Source: Branchiostoma lanceolatum (Eukaryota; Chordata; Leptocardii; Amphioxiformes; Branchiostomatidae). From it: DNA of 64,000 nt. Below the pieces are notes generated by a model. That model was given only the letters and a program-made list of their open reading frames with translations. It ran no database searches and was not told the DNA's origin. Position numbers and translations under genes: made by a program. The stretch lies in assembly GCF_035083965.1 (NCBI RefSeq), contig NC_089724.1:3644001-3708000 (forward strand), read 5' to 3'. How positions within the stretch are numbered: the stretch's first letter is position 1; every line of letters starts with the position of its first letter. This document shows, piece after piece, positions 32,117 through 44,047 of this stretch.

Positions 32117-34600
32117 AGTAATATGTGACGGTATCCAGTGCGATGGGGTGCCGCGGGAAGCTGGATTCGAGATGTGACGAGTAATTTTTGACGTTATCCA
32201 GTGCGATGGGGTGCCGCGGGAAGCTGGATTCGAGATTTGACGAGTGATTTGTGACGTTATCCAGTGCGATGGGGTGCCGCGGGAAGCTGGATTCGAGACT
32301 TGACGAGTAATTTGTGACGTTATCCAGTGCGATGGGGTGCCGCGGGAAGCTGGATTCGAGACTTGACGAGTAATTTGTGGCGTTATCCAGTGCGATGGGG
32401 TGCCGCGGGAAGCTGGATTCGAGATTTGACGAGTAATTTGTGACGTTTTCCAGTGCGATGGGGTGCCGCGGGAAGCTGGATTCGAGATTTGACGAGTAAT
32501 TTGTAACGTTTTCCAGTGCGATGGGGTGCCGCGGGAAGCTGGATTCGAGACTTGACGAGTAATTTGTGACGTTATCCAGTGCGATGGGGTGCCGCGGGAA
32601 GCTGGATTCGGGATTTGACGAGTAATTTGTGACGTTATCCAGTGCGATGGGGTGCCGCGGGAAGCTGGATTCGAGATTTGACGAGTGTGGTTTGATGTTA
32701 TCCAGTGCGATGGGGTGCCGCGGGAAGCTGGATTCGAGATTTGACGAGTGAGATTTGATGTTGTCCAGTGCGATGGGGTGCCGCGGGAAGCTGGATTCGA
32801 GATTTGACGAGTGTGGTTTGATGTTATCCGGTGCGATGGGGTGCCGCGGGAAGCTGGATTCGAGATCTGACGAGTGTGGATTGATGTTATCCAGTGCGAT
32901 GGGGTGCCGCGGGAAGTGTGATACTTTGAATATTTAAACGCAACGAATAAATTCATATTTTGTTGCGTCTAGATAACCCTTGTATAAGAAACATGATCTG
33001 TCCATACATCTACACATGTACAAAGAAGCGAGAAGAAGTTGACTTTACTAGATTAGCTTAGCTTATCCTTTTCTTCTACCATGTATGTTTACACAATGTA
33101 CTGTACATATTTCACTGTACATGTCACTTAGATGTTAGTTTGGTTTGTGTTAAACGACTTGTATCTAGCCCCTCGGGGCACGAACATACAATAAAGGTCT
33201 TCAATCGATGTTATCCAGTGCGATGGGGTGCCGCGGGAAGCTGGATTCGAGATTTGACGAGTAATTTGTGACGTCATCCAGTGCGATGGGGTGCCGCGGG
33301 AAGCTGGATTAGAGATTTGACGAGTAGTTTGTGACGTTATCCAGTGCGATGGGGTGCCGCGGAAAGTTGGATCCGAGATTCTACGAGTAATTTGTGACGT
33401 TATTCAGTGCGATGGAACGCCGCGGGAAGCTGGACCGAGATTATTAGGAGTAATGTGTGACGTTATCCAGTGCGATGGGGTGCCGCGGGAAGCTGGATTC
33501 GAGATTTTACGAGTAATTTGTGACGTTTCTACTATTTTACGAGTTATGTGTGACGTTTCCAGTGCGATGGGGTGCCGCGGGAAGCTGGATTCGAGATTTT
33601 ACGAGTAATTTGTGACGTTTCTACTATTTTACGAGTTATGTGTGACGTTATCCAGTGCGATGGGGTGCCGCGGTAAGCTGGATTCGAGATTTTACGAGTA
33701 ATTTGTGACGTTTCTACTATTTTACGAGTTATGTGTAACGTTATCCAGTGCGATGGGGTGCCGCGGGAAGCTGGACTCGAGAGTTGTCGAGTGATGTTTG
33801 ATATTACCCAGTGCCGCGGAGAGTTGGACCGAGATTATTTTGAGTAATGTGTGACGTTATCCAGTGCGATGGAGTGCCGCGGGAAGCTGGACCGAGATTA
33901 TTATAAGTAATGTGTGACGTTATCCATTGCGATGGGGTGCCGCGGAAAGTTGGATCCGAGATTTTACGAGTAATGTGTAACGTTATCCAGTGCGATGGGG
34001 TGCCGCGGAAAGCTGGATTCGAGAGTTGTCGAGTGATGTTTGATGTTACCCAGTGCCGCGGAGAGTTGGACCGAGATTATTTTGAGTAATGTGTGACGTT
34101 ATCCAGTGCGATGTTATCCAGTGTGAGTGCCGCGGGAGGCTGGACCGAGATTATTAGGAGTAATGTGTGACGTTATCTATCGCCAGGGGGTGCCGCGGAA
34201 AAGCTGGATTCGAGATTTTACGAGTAATGTGTGACGTAATCCAATGCGATGGTGTGCCGCGGAAAGTTGGATCCGAGACTTTACGAGTAGTGTGTGACGT
34301 TGTCCATTGCGATGGGGTGCCGCGGAAAGCTGGATTCGAGATTTGACGAGTGAGGTTTGATGTTATCCAGTGCGATTGGGTGCCGCGGGAAGCTGGATTC
34401 GGGATTTGACGAGTGAGATTTGATGTTGTCTAGTGCGATGGGGTGCCGTGGCAGGATGGATTCGAGATATTACGGGTGACGTGTGTCGTATCCAGTGCGA
34501 TAGGGTGCTGCGGGAAGCGGGATAGTCGGAGGTATGATGTTCAGCTTCTGTGTGAGTGCAGGGTAACGTTACCCAGGGCGATGGGATGCCGCGGGAAGCT
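32117..34600. repeat. 63-bp minisatellite, about 35 units, split by an insertion
   Basis: The core GCGATGGGGTGCCGCGGGAA recurs every 63 bases with high identity from 32117 to 32918 (about 13 units). From 33208 to 34600 the units are more varied, with shortened units, fused units and an added block (GTTTCTACTATTTTACGAG). Most units carry ATCCAG and CTGGAT 22 bases apart, so each can form a stem-loop with the CCGCGG palindrome in the loop. Because 63 divides by three, open frames run through the array without meaning. Confidence 0.92.
32919..33207 (+). mobile_element. LINE-like 3' tail inserted in the minisatellite
   Basis: About 290 bases interrupt the array. They end in CCCCTCGGGGCACGAACATA followed by CAATAAAGGTCTTCAATC, which has the look of a non-LTR retrotransposon 3' end with its own polyadenylation signal. 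Array sequence resumes immediately afterwards. No coding part is included. Confidence 0.6.
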
Positions 34601-37164
34601 GAACTATCCGAGAATTCTTGACAGCCCTTTGTTTGAGTACGGTGTGACGTTACGCAGAACGGCGAGATGCCGAGGGGGGCTGGCTCGACTTAGAAACCGC
34701 GTGGCTAACTCGTGTCGGAGCACAGTTGGTCGTCGTATAATGCGACGGGATGCCAATGGATGCGGGACGGTCCGAGGAATCGTTGCTGACGTGAACTGTC
34801 TACAGGGCGTCCAGTGTCGCGAGTCAGCAGTTTTGCTGACCATAATCTGTAGGGGTCGTCCGACCCCAGAGAAATTTTGTACGCTGTCGCTGATCCTTTC
34901 GACATGCGTTTTTGAATTCCCCAGCGCTAGGTGGCAAAAGGGTCATGTGACGGAAATGAAAGGGAGTTAGAAGATACCCAGGTTGCAGCTTGGGTTTACA
35001 GGTGCCTCAACGTGTATGACGTCAGAGCTTTTTGGCGAGGCATCAGGTTGCATCGTTCTAAATTCCGCCGGTACGTCTTCTAATTTTTCGTTGTCACGGA
35101 CGAAGAAATATCGGTCGGTTTTGGAGGGAAGACTTCACGTATATGTCTAAGAAGAATTCAAGTATGTGTTCAAGTTGTGAGGGGGAGAGAAGCTACCCTC
35201 CCTGAGTAAACAGCCCGGCGAGGACGGCGGGCAAAGAGGCTGTAATTTGTGGCGGGTGTGGAGGACAGTGACGTTCCTCACCCCTTTTTCTCACTCGATG
35301 CCATGAGGAGAGCGGAGGTTGTGCAACGCACACGTGAGGATAGGGATACCATCTTTGGAAGAGTCGCAACCTAAACCTGACCACCTCAGGGCGTTACGGT
35401 GTAAGTTATCTCGTTAAAATTGGTGAGCTGTTGCCGTAGACCTAGGAGATGTGGCGCAAGAAAGAAGGAAACTGGTATATCCTCACTGGCAATTCGCGGT
35501 TTCAGACGTGGGAAAGTACGTGACGCAGTTGGTCATAAGGTGCAGATGCACGAAGAAGCCATTATGCCTCTATTTTGTAGGAGAGTTCATTTGTCGAAGC
35601 TGGGATATCCGTAAGTGTTTCAAAACGGGGGTTGCTCGGCCAGTAGCAGCTTGGCCAAAGTCAACAATGTCGATCAGGTTGTGGCGATGGTCATCAAGAA
35701 GCGGGAATCGCACAGTCCTGTGGCTTTTGGTGGACGGGTTTTCGCGTTTGACTGGAGTAAGGATCGTGAGGAAATAAGCCCAGGGCAAGAAAGTAGTTGA
35801 GGTATAGTCAAGGCAGTCATGGAGTTACGGATGGCCTGGGGTACGGTACCCCCGTACAGATCACGGTAGATATGGGTGGAATTTCAGTGGGAGGCATGGA
35901 GTTCAGCAGGAGGCCAAACATCCTATTTAATTGGCATCCATTGGCATGTGTGACCGTAACCTTGCAGCGACGGACGTCATACTAGAGACGTTGGTTTTGG
36001 AGAACCCCTTTGACCGGATCACGGCATAGGCAGGCACAGCAAAGAAAAGGAATGCCTCAGGAGTCTGTGGGGCATTCCCAATGAAAAATTTTGCTTTTGG
36101 AAGAAATCCAGTATCGCCTAGTTTTGGGACACACCCACAGTTATCCATGAGACGTTCAGCTAAAACTTCCGTCAGCCCCAGCGGCTGCCAGAAGAAGGGC
36201 GTTCTCTGAGGCCGAGTCGTCTGCGCGAGTGCGCAGAGAGCCGCGTCATGATGTGACAATAAGGGATCTCCCCTTCTTGTGCCATGAGGATGACGTCGCT
36301 GATGACAGGTCACCTTCGGGTCACTTTTTTATCACGTCTTGGAACCCACGTGACGACGGCTTAGCTTACCAGTGACCTTATGCGATAATAAGATCAGAAA
36401 TGCTGAACGGGGCAGTTGCTCAGAATGGTATGGTCCGACCAAGCGTTTGGTTCAGGACGGGAAAGTGTCTCGACAGGGGACAGTACATGCTTAGAGTCCG
36501 AGGTAACAGGTTGTGTCGGACCAGGAGGACAAGCCTGGGCGGTCTGAACAAGGTGTTGTGAAGTTCCCACCTGGAAGGCAGGACTATCCCTCACGAGAGA
36601 ATGAATTTGTACTAGATATCCCTATGGGTCGGTAGGATTGTTGTGATCGGGGTACATGTGACTGCCAAGGTTAATAGGCCAGAAGGGGAAACTGATCATC
36701 TTCAAGTTGAGTAGCACGGTAAGAGATAAGGATTTGCAAGAAGCAAGTGGTTGGGGAAACGAATATTTTGGAGGGGGAGTAGGAGCAGGCGCTACCCCAG
36801 TATGTTACGCCTGTCATTTTCATCTTCCTGCCGACCGTTCAGGAGTGCGGCACTGCAGGACAGCAGCTAATACGATGACGGAAATGGACAAGGTTTGAGA
36901 GATTCGGAGAAAGAGGAAATGTCTGGGGACATGGGGGACGCCTTCTGCACTGTAGCGGAGGATTACATGAGTAGATAGACTCAAAATGACTATCCCACCC
37001 GAGAGGATGAATCTGTGCAATACATTCATATGTGGCTGTCGTGATCGTGGCGGGTACTTGACGGTCAAGGTGTAGGACAGTGGGGAAAAATTGATTATCG
37101 TCAAGCTGAGTTAGCATGGCAAGAGGAAAGGCTTTACAACAAGCAGTGGCGGCTAAGTAACCAT
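34600..37164. other. Interior of the 13.2-kb element, no protein recognised
   Basis: I read both strands and saw no domain. A diverged direct duplication of about 400 bases is present: GACTATCCC...GAGAGAATGAAT near 36580 recurs as GACTATCCCACCCGAGAGGA near 36985, and GATCATCTTCAAGTTGAGTA near 36695 as GATTATCGTCAAGCTGAGTT near 37090. The open frames of 100-175 codons here lack recognisable motifs. Confidence 0.5.
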
Positions 37165-40100
37165 GCGCGGATCCAGAGGGGGGCGCACCCGGCGCGCGCC
37201 CCCCCGTTCGCGCCGTCCAAAAAAAAAAAGTACACAAGCCGACCGGCCAAAACTTTTGTTGAGGGCAAGGCTAGGGGCCGAGGATCAACTTTATATTATC
37301 AATCCGCTCAAATGAAAAGAGAACTCTGTTAATTCTAGAGTTCTTGACTTCAGTATAGATATTATTAGACTAGTTTAGAGATTGATTAGGTTTATGCGCT
37401 GCCACGATACAAGACTTACCTTCCCGCCAGCCCAGAAAGCGGCGCTGGCAATCGAGGTCCGGGGCGGGGTCATCCTCTCCCGGGAAATTTAGTTAGGATT
37501 TTCAAGCCATCAAAAATATGTTCTGGTTGTCATAGCTTTTAGAATATACTAGTTTTATTATATTGCTTGCTTTGTCATTGTTGCTATACAACTTAACAAC
37601 TAGTGTCGAGCAATAAAGTTCATTCATTTATAAACGCAATTTCCCGCATGTTTAGAGGCAAATCTTGTATCGCCGCCATTGATGTTATCATCGATGGCGG
37701 TGCATTGAATAGGAACGACTCCCCAAAAAATTGCTGTTCAAAACGCTGGAAATCAGTAGAATAGGCTGTCACACACGTTGCTGTACACTTATCACACTCT
37801 GTTTTACTTCTATACTCGTGTTTTCAGGTACGTAGGTAACGTCGACCAAGTTTCACATTGGACATGGAAAATACTATTACGGTAACCGTAAAACTTTTGA
37901 TAAAACCGGCTACCACATCAGTTATGTTCCCATTGGTTTAATTTTATGTTCATTCGTTTGTTCTCGACCAAAGAGTTCGATTTTATGTCGCTAACACCGG
38001 CGGTTCCCCGTGAACGTTACTAGCATGGAAAGGTAAGTAAACATGAACTTAGAAGTAATATTCACAGACTGTAGTTTCTTTACAAACATAACGTTACCAG
38101 TTACCACTGACAACCAGCGTGGACAAGTATGAAACTAGTTAAGTTACGATGAAATAGATCCATTTGTGGGTCAAAGATGAGCAGGGCAAGTAAATTACCG
38201 TCAAAAGAGTCCACATGACCGGTTCAATGTAGGGTCGATGCTAGAAAATTAAAGTCCGGTGGCAAAATCGTAACCGCTAGCCAAGACAGCCATGGAGACT
38301 TAAGAAAGTTATGTCTCAGGCTACATAACAGCCTCGTGCTTCGGCTCTCAGTTTGGTTTCACCCTGTACGTACTATTCCCGTTTCCTGCGTATGCGTCGT
38401 GCAGTCGTGCTACTTGCCAAAATGAGCTAGTATTTGCGTCAAATTGAGCAAAATCGCAACACAACTTTGGACAAGATGGCTGTACTCAGCTGTACTCGGT
38501 GTACTCACTGCATCCAAACATAAACGAGGGAGATCACGATCACATTGCATGTTGATACACGTTGTAATACGTGCCAATATAAAATCCTAGGATTATAAGA
38601 CGATTGGGCGAGATTTAAGTGATTTGTATTGATTTCTGGAAAACATATTAATTTTTTTATGCATTGATGTGTTTTCTTTTGTGCTTTGTTACGTTGCGAT
38701 GCTATCAACATTCAGGCATTTCGTGACTTTCATGTTTGGCGCGAGTTCGTCCCAGTTCAAGATATAACCGCTTGTAGAATCCGCTTGTAGAACCGCAAAA
38801 ATCGGTATTGTTGTTATTAAAAGGGGACAATGAGAACAGGGAACAGCACCGTATGTGATTGGTGTTCGAGTGAAAATTCCCCGCGGACGTACTAAGGGCC
38901 GTCGGCACTTTTTTTCCACTAAAATTTTCTTAGAGATTACGGGGGCGTGCCGCACAGTGGCCCGGCGTGAGTTTGATGTTTTTGGGGTGTGCCGCGCCCC
39001 CGGTCATGGACTGCTAACAATGCGTAACAGAGAACTCTGGAAGTTCACCGTTGGCTTCCTTTTATGAAAGCAAGGCTGTTGTTCCTGTAAGATTCCTGTA
39101 CTACTGTTGACGGTAATTAGCCTCCCTTTTTAATTTCTGTTGGATTCAGTCGCATTTTGAGACTCACTCAGGCAAATCATAGTTGAGGAAGGTAGTTACG
39201 TTTAATGAGTCCACATCAACAACACCGAGAAGTGCCAGCGTGCACCACCACGTCCGCAGCTTCAGTGGAAAACACAAAATGACCATGCGCATTTCTCAAT
39301 TTTTTCTACCGACTTCACAGCAAAACGTGTGCCGAAATGTCAAAAATGGATCGGACGGCCAGTGCATGTGTCAGAGTCCAGGCCGTCCAAAGTGAGATTT
39401 GGCCTCATTTGACGGGCGGACGCCCCTTTGGCTGATTCTACGTAAAAAAATCTTTATCCCGCCGGGGTTTATTTTGCTCAGAAATGGTTCTAAAATGCAC
39501 CAGAGAGCATCTAGATTTTTAAAAGTTTCCGGGGGAGGCCCCCCAGACCCCCCCAACGAGAGGGGGTGGAACCCCCTCTCGTGCTCTCCCCCCGCGCAGC
39601 TTACGCTGCGCGCCTTCGTGGCCTTCGGCCACGATAGCCGTGGCGACTAACGAAGGGAGTTTTTGCTTGATATTACATATACTTTCCCTTCTTAGTCGTG
39701 GGGCAGTACACGATTTGACTTCTAGTCTAGCGACGCCGGCCTTCAAACTTGCACGCCGGGCCCGATTCTTGTTCTCCCTGAACTCCTAACACCCTTACCT
39801 GCGACGCCGGTCACTAAAACGACGCCGGAAACCCCATGATAATCCACAACAGGGCTTGATGCGGCAGAAGTCAATGGAAAACAACATCGGGTCCGCCATT
39901 TTTGGTCTAAATTTTGAAGGAGCGCTTGTACAGCCTGATTGGTGCGTTTACTCATATGACTAGGCTTGACCAATCAGGCTATACAAGCGCTGACGTAGCG
40001 ATGACGTTCCTCTCCTTCAAAATTTAGACCAAAAATGGCGGACCCGATGTTGTTTTCCATTGACTTCTGCCGCATCAAGCCCTGTTGTGGATTATCATGG

Positions 40101-40350
40101 GGTTTCCGGCGTCGTTTTAGTGACCGGCGTCGCAGGTAAGGGTGTTAGGAGTTCAGGGAGAACAAGAATCGGGCCCGGCGTGCAAGTTTGAAGGCCGGCG
40201 TCGCTAGACTAGAAGTCAAATCGTGTACTGCCCCACGACTAAGAAGGGAAAGTATATGTAATATCAAGCAAAAACTCCCTTCGTTAGTCGCCACGGCTAC
40301 GGCCACGACTGATATTGCGCCCCCCCGTTCCAAAAATCCTGGATCCGCCG
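37165..40350. mobile_element. Nested GC-rich DNA element with GGATCCAG ends
   Basis: The left end GCGGATCCAGAGGGGGGCGC and the right end, whose inverse reads GGCGGATCCAGGATTTTTGG, are inverted copies. Both adjoin G/C tracts with GGGGGGCGC. A CCCCCCAGACCCCCCC-rich block with the AAAGTTTCCGGGGGAGG word lies at 39525-39600. This end type is common in hAT- and P-like non-autonomous elements of animals. No transposase is recognised inside, and the target duplication is unclear. A 37500-37630 portion ends in GAGCAATAAAGTTCATTC, probably another LINE-like tail within it. Confidence 0.6.
39635..40299. mobile_element. 665-bp foldback with 288-bp arms and a perfect 9-bp target duplication
   Basis: The left arm is 39635-39922 and the right arm is its inverse at 40012-40299; reading them against each other I found no mismatch. 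The ends are TAGCCGTGGCGACTAACGAA and the inverse. CGGCCACGA flanks both sides (39626-39634 and 40300-40308). The 89-bp centre holds a second inverted pair (AGCGCTTGTACAGCCTGATT with AATCAGGCTATACAAGCGCT). Long identical arms and a 9-bp duplication are typical of non-autonomous Mutator-like elements. Insertion occurred inside the element at 37165-40350, so it is younger than that. Confidence 0.9.
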
Positions 40351-43330
40351 ATGGTAACAGTTGGGACACAACCTTTTTTCTGTCCTTTTTCGCTTTCTGA
40401 GCTGAGTTCAAGAGTTGCAGATAGCAGTAATGGTGACCGTCTAGGTGGACATTCATTCCTGTTTGTATAAGCGTCACGGTATGTTTTGTAGTCCAGTCAG
40501 GCCAGATCAGAAAGCCCACAGTGTTCTGTAGTTCTGGACGTCTCCTTTTATCTAATTCATCAGGTGGGGATTGTTCAGTATAGTGACAGGGGGGTTGTTG
40601 GTGGCTCCACCTGGCTTCTGTTACTGGGGATAGCACTAGATGTTGTACTGGGGAGAGTACATTTCTGTGGTAGTTAGGGCCCTAGCACGTGTTGTGTAGT
40701 CATGGATCAACCCATAGCACAGGCCAAGGTTTAAAAGGGCCGGGAATCAGCAAGTTCGTTGAAACACAGCAGGCACTTGAGAGGGATGAACGAGCAAGGG
40801 AAAGCCTCGGATTCTCAGAGAAAGCATGAGCTGGAGATTGGAGCTCTGAGGTTGCGTGGCGTGGGCCAACAAGTGGGAAATGGTCAGCTGGGCGTCCGCG
40901 TTCTGCGCTGTGGTGACGGGAAAGGCGTTATGGATATCCGGGTGCCGATGCCGAATACTACGACGAGGCCAGGCTTGCTTGCTTGCTTATGTCGAGACTT
41001 TCCAGTCTCAAGTCGAAAGGTTCCGAAGGGTCAAACAGGCCGTGCTAAGAGGTACGCGTTGACGGAGGACGGGTTCCGAAGGGTGTTTAGAACGGAATTC
41101 TCTCAGGAGCCTCCGAGGGTGCAGGTCCTGACCGATACATGTACCTGGCAGCTATCTACTAGACGGGTGGCTTGGACTGTACGAGACGCCGAAGACGCAT
41201 CAAGCGACGTGTGCTAAGAGTAAGATGGTCCATTAGCAGCTCCTTGACTCATGTCTTATAGCTAGGGATCGAAAGATGTGGCTCCGTGAGAGGAGTCGCT
41301 AGAGGAGATTGGACATAAGGTGACCGACCAGTACCTGATCGCGCACGATAGAAGTCTGGCGGAAGGTGTTCGGCCACGCAACTCGCCAAGTTCAGGAGAG
41401 GGTATGCCCGCCAGGATGCCGATGATAGCGGCTACGGTGGCTTCATGGAGCTTGAGGGAGGTTTCCACGGGACGTGTTACCACCGCTACGAGTCTTAGGT
41501 CATCTAAAGCAGACTGTCCAACCTCGAAGAGAGAGTCCTCTAAGAAGAGCAGGTCGCACAGAGTGTGTTTGTGCAGGGGAGAGCCCGACTATTGGACTAT
41601 TCCACGATGTATTGGAAACGCTACTTATCTTAAAACCGCGCGGACAGAGCCAAATGTTAAAATAATGGGCAGAGATATCAGCTATTTTAACAAGAAAATG
41701 CATGGTCTGTAAGTTTTTCTCCGCCTGTTTAACGCCGTGCGTTATACTGGGTTACACAATTGTTTGTGTTGTGAATCTCCCCGACATCAGCAGCACGTGG
41801 CGTTCACGTGATAAACGCATGGCCATGGGTTATGCCGTTAAAAGATGTATCATCTGAGCGGGGGTCGCCAGGTTGTATCAAACCTTCCTAAAACTGGCAA
41901 GAGTTTCAAACCTCGAATCACCATGGATAGTCTGAATGTTAAAGAAAGGTTTAGCGTCAGCTATTTTTGAAATATACTAGATATCGCGTAAGTTAGAAAC
42001 GCATCATGAAGTACGCGGTGTCGAATTACACATAAAATACGTCATGCATGACGCTTCTGTGCAACTTGATGTTACTGGTTCAGGAGTTTATTCTGTTATA
42101 TCGCTGGACGTAAATCTTTTTCATTGTTTGTATAAAATGGAGAGATGGCTAAGGATCATCTTTATGACGTTCTTTGTTGCTAATGAGAGCAGGCTTTGGC
42201 ATAATACACCGCGACATGTAGACATGACCCAAACTGGACGTAAACTGCTCCTGCACGTAATTAGGTCATGTTACGTTAGGGTTTCGGATGCTATGGTAAA
42301 TCGCATTGGGTCGAAACGATGTATCCATCTGTGAGGAGTTAATAGATAGAATTTGTTTGTCGGGAAAAGAAGGTCAGTCGATATTCTACATATCTAACTA
42401 GGGATATCTTTCCGAAGTTGCCTATGAGACGTGCCGATGTTAGGTACAGGTAATATGGACCAGACGGTTAATAGATTTATGAGATTTCCGGCGCGATACA
42501 TGGTGTCATTTGTAGGTCAAAATCCTCAATCAGTCACAGTTTACCAGGGTTTAATACCCAGTCATGGAAAGGGGCAGAAGTTCGGCCGCTACTTAGAACT
42601 TGTGGACCACCTGTGACGTTGAAGACAGCCGTTCATTCAAACTTCGGTTACCCCTGGTATCGGGCACAGAACTAGGTAGTATGGTCCATGATTTTCTCTC
42701 AATCTGCAAATGGATTGGTTGTCAATCTCCCACCGTATCTTTCGATCTAGCCGTTCGGCCACAACTGAGAGAATGGAATGGTCTCCAAGTCCAACCGTGG
42801 GCCGAGGACAGGAGTACTCGTATACATTGTTTTGGTGTAGCAGGCAGTCTTGTTGATCACAGTCTCCCTGTTAACTCGAATCCGACGGTTTTCTGCAAGG
42901 TTTTTATTGTGGTTTCGAAGTTCTCCAAGAACGGACGCAGGTTGCACATTTCAAAGGTCGGTTTCTGAACTCTTTGGATTGGAATGTGGTGTCCCTCTAG
43001 ACAGCTGTTAAGAAGCAAGATAATGCTTGTTTACCGTATGTATACGTGATTTGCCTTTGGCTGTATCAGAATGTCGCACCGAGAGGGAAGCTGACAACGA
43101 GTCAGAAAAATCATAATTGTTGCGGCGCCGACCTGGCCCTGGAGAATTTTGAACCATGTACGGAAACTTGCCCCTTCGCGAACGGAGAAAAATCGAAGTG
43201 TACTCTATTGGGATTAGCTCGCAAGCTGAAGAATGGAATAGCATGAGAAAGGGGTGGCGGGTAAGAAAGAGCAGAATGGGGTTAGACATGAGTGGAATAG
43301 TGTGGGAACAGGATGAGAGAGGGGTTACAC
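40351..43330. other. Interior of the 13.2-kb element, right part; no gene recognised
   Basis: Several plus-strand open frames (152 codons at 40759, 130 at 41320, 122 at 42600) lack recognisable domains and have no splice sites that would join them plausibly. I treat them as chance or fossil sequence. Confidence 0.45.
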
Positions 43331-43334
43331 AAGT

Positions 43335-43590
43335 GTGGGTAGGATGAGAGTGAGTTAGATGAGAATGGGTACAATGATAGTGGGTACAGTGAGAATGGGT
43401 GAATTGAGAGTGGGTGAGATGAGAATGGGTGAGATGAGAGGGGTAAGATGAGAGTGGGTACAATGAGGATGGGTACAATGAGAGTGGGTATAATGAGAGT
43501 GGGTACAATGAGAGTGGGTATACTGAGAGTGGGTGAGATGAGAGTGGGTGAGATGAGAGTGGGTAAAACAAGAGAGGGTATTAGGAGAGA
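43335..43590. repeat. Minisatellite of GATGAGAGTGGGTA units
   Basis: About 17 units of roughly 14-15 bp alternate GAGAGTGGGTACAAT and GAGAGTGGGTGAGAT. It ends about 110 bases before the right terminus of the large element. The long minus-strand open frame of Tyr-Pro-Leu-Ser repeats is a product of the array. Confidence 0.92.
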
Positions 43591-43768
43591 AAGAGAGTAG
43601 TAAGTCAAAGATGAGGGAGGGGTAGGAAGGCGGCTAGGTGCAATAGGAGATTTGGCAATAGGGAATAAAGGTAAGGGCGGATAGCCAGAGAAGGCGAAGG
43701 TGGAAGACGACGATTTCCGCATCACTCATACCGGAGGACCATTGGCTGAGCATAGTAAATAGTTTACT

Positions 43769-44038
43769 GTTTATTGTGCTCGGCCATTGGTCAGCAGGGA
43801 TGACGTCATCACCCCCACAATGCTTGGCGTTATGTCCCCTTCGTTCACTTCGGCCATGGTCCTCCGACCACGTCTGGAGCTTGAAGCGACCCTCCCACCC
43901 GACCCACGACAGGTTTCTGCTTGGATCGGGAGAGGGCGCCCGCTTGAAGGCGGTCGCTTCAGCGCATAGGGACTTTAGGCTTCAGACGACGATTTCCGCA
44001 TCACTCATACCGGAGGACCATTGGCTGAGCATAGTAAA
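43769..44038. mobile_element. 270-bp element with the same ends as the 13.2-kb repeat, 9-bp target duplication
   Basis: The element starts GTTTATTGTGCTCGGCCATT and ends GGCTGAGCATAGTAAA; these are imperfect inverted repeats over about 22 bases. TAGTTTACT flanks both sides (43760-43768 and 44039-44047). Its first 100 bases match 30575-30675 with few changes, and its last 55 match 43705-43759. It looks like a non-autonomous short form of the same family. Confidence 0.8.
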
Positions 44039-44047
44039 TAGTTTACT

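Larger units (their letters stand above)
30575..43759. mobile_element. 13.2-kb composite repeat with the same ends as the adjacent 270-bp element
   Basis: The left end (GTTTATTGTGCTCGGCCATT, about 100 bases) and the right end (43705-43759, finishing GGCTGAGCATAGTAAA) are the two ends of the small element at 43769-44038. The termini are imperfect inverted copies of each other. The interior is GC-richer than its surroundings and has no protein I recognise. It holds a 63-bp minisatellite, a LINE-like tail, a diverged 400-bp duplication at 36580-37150, a nested DNA element and a second minisatellite. The right flank is TAGTTTACT; the left flank (TGGCACACT) matches it poorly, so one end may have been remodelled. 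The class is an inference; a large non-autonomous Mutator-like element fits best. Confidence 0.55.

Noticed and set aside
31937-32956. 339-codon minus-strand open frame of 21-residue repeats
   Set aside because: It is a by-product of the 63-bp minisatellite: 63 divides by three, so several frames stay open. The frame has no start context or splice support.
32117-34600. CRISPR-like array
   Set aside because: The units are 63 bp and contiguous with no unique spacers, and the setting is a eukaryotic genome. It is a minisatellite.
40759-41217. 152-codon open frame inside the large repeat
   Set aside because: No domain or compositional sign of a protein is visible, and there are no splice sites joining it to other frames.
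43008-43725. Tyr-Pro-Leu-Ser repeat protein on the minus strand
   Set aside because: It is produced by the 14-15-bp minisatellite at 43335-43590.
30575-44038. LTR retroelement reading of the repeated ends
   Set aside because: The repeated ends are inverted copies of each other within one element, do not start TG and end CA as a unit, and no gag or pol domain is visible. A DNA-transposon reading fits better.
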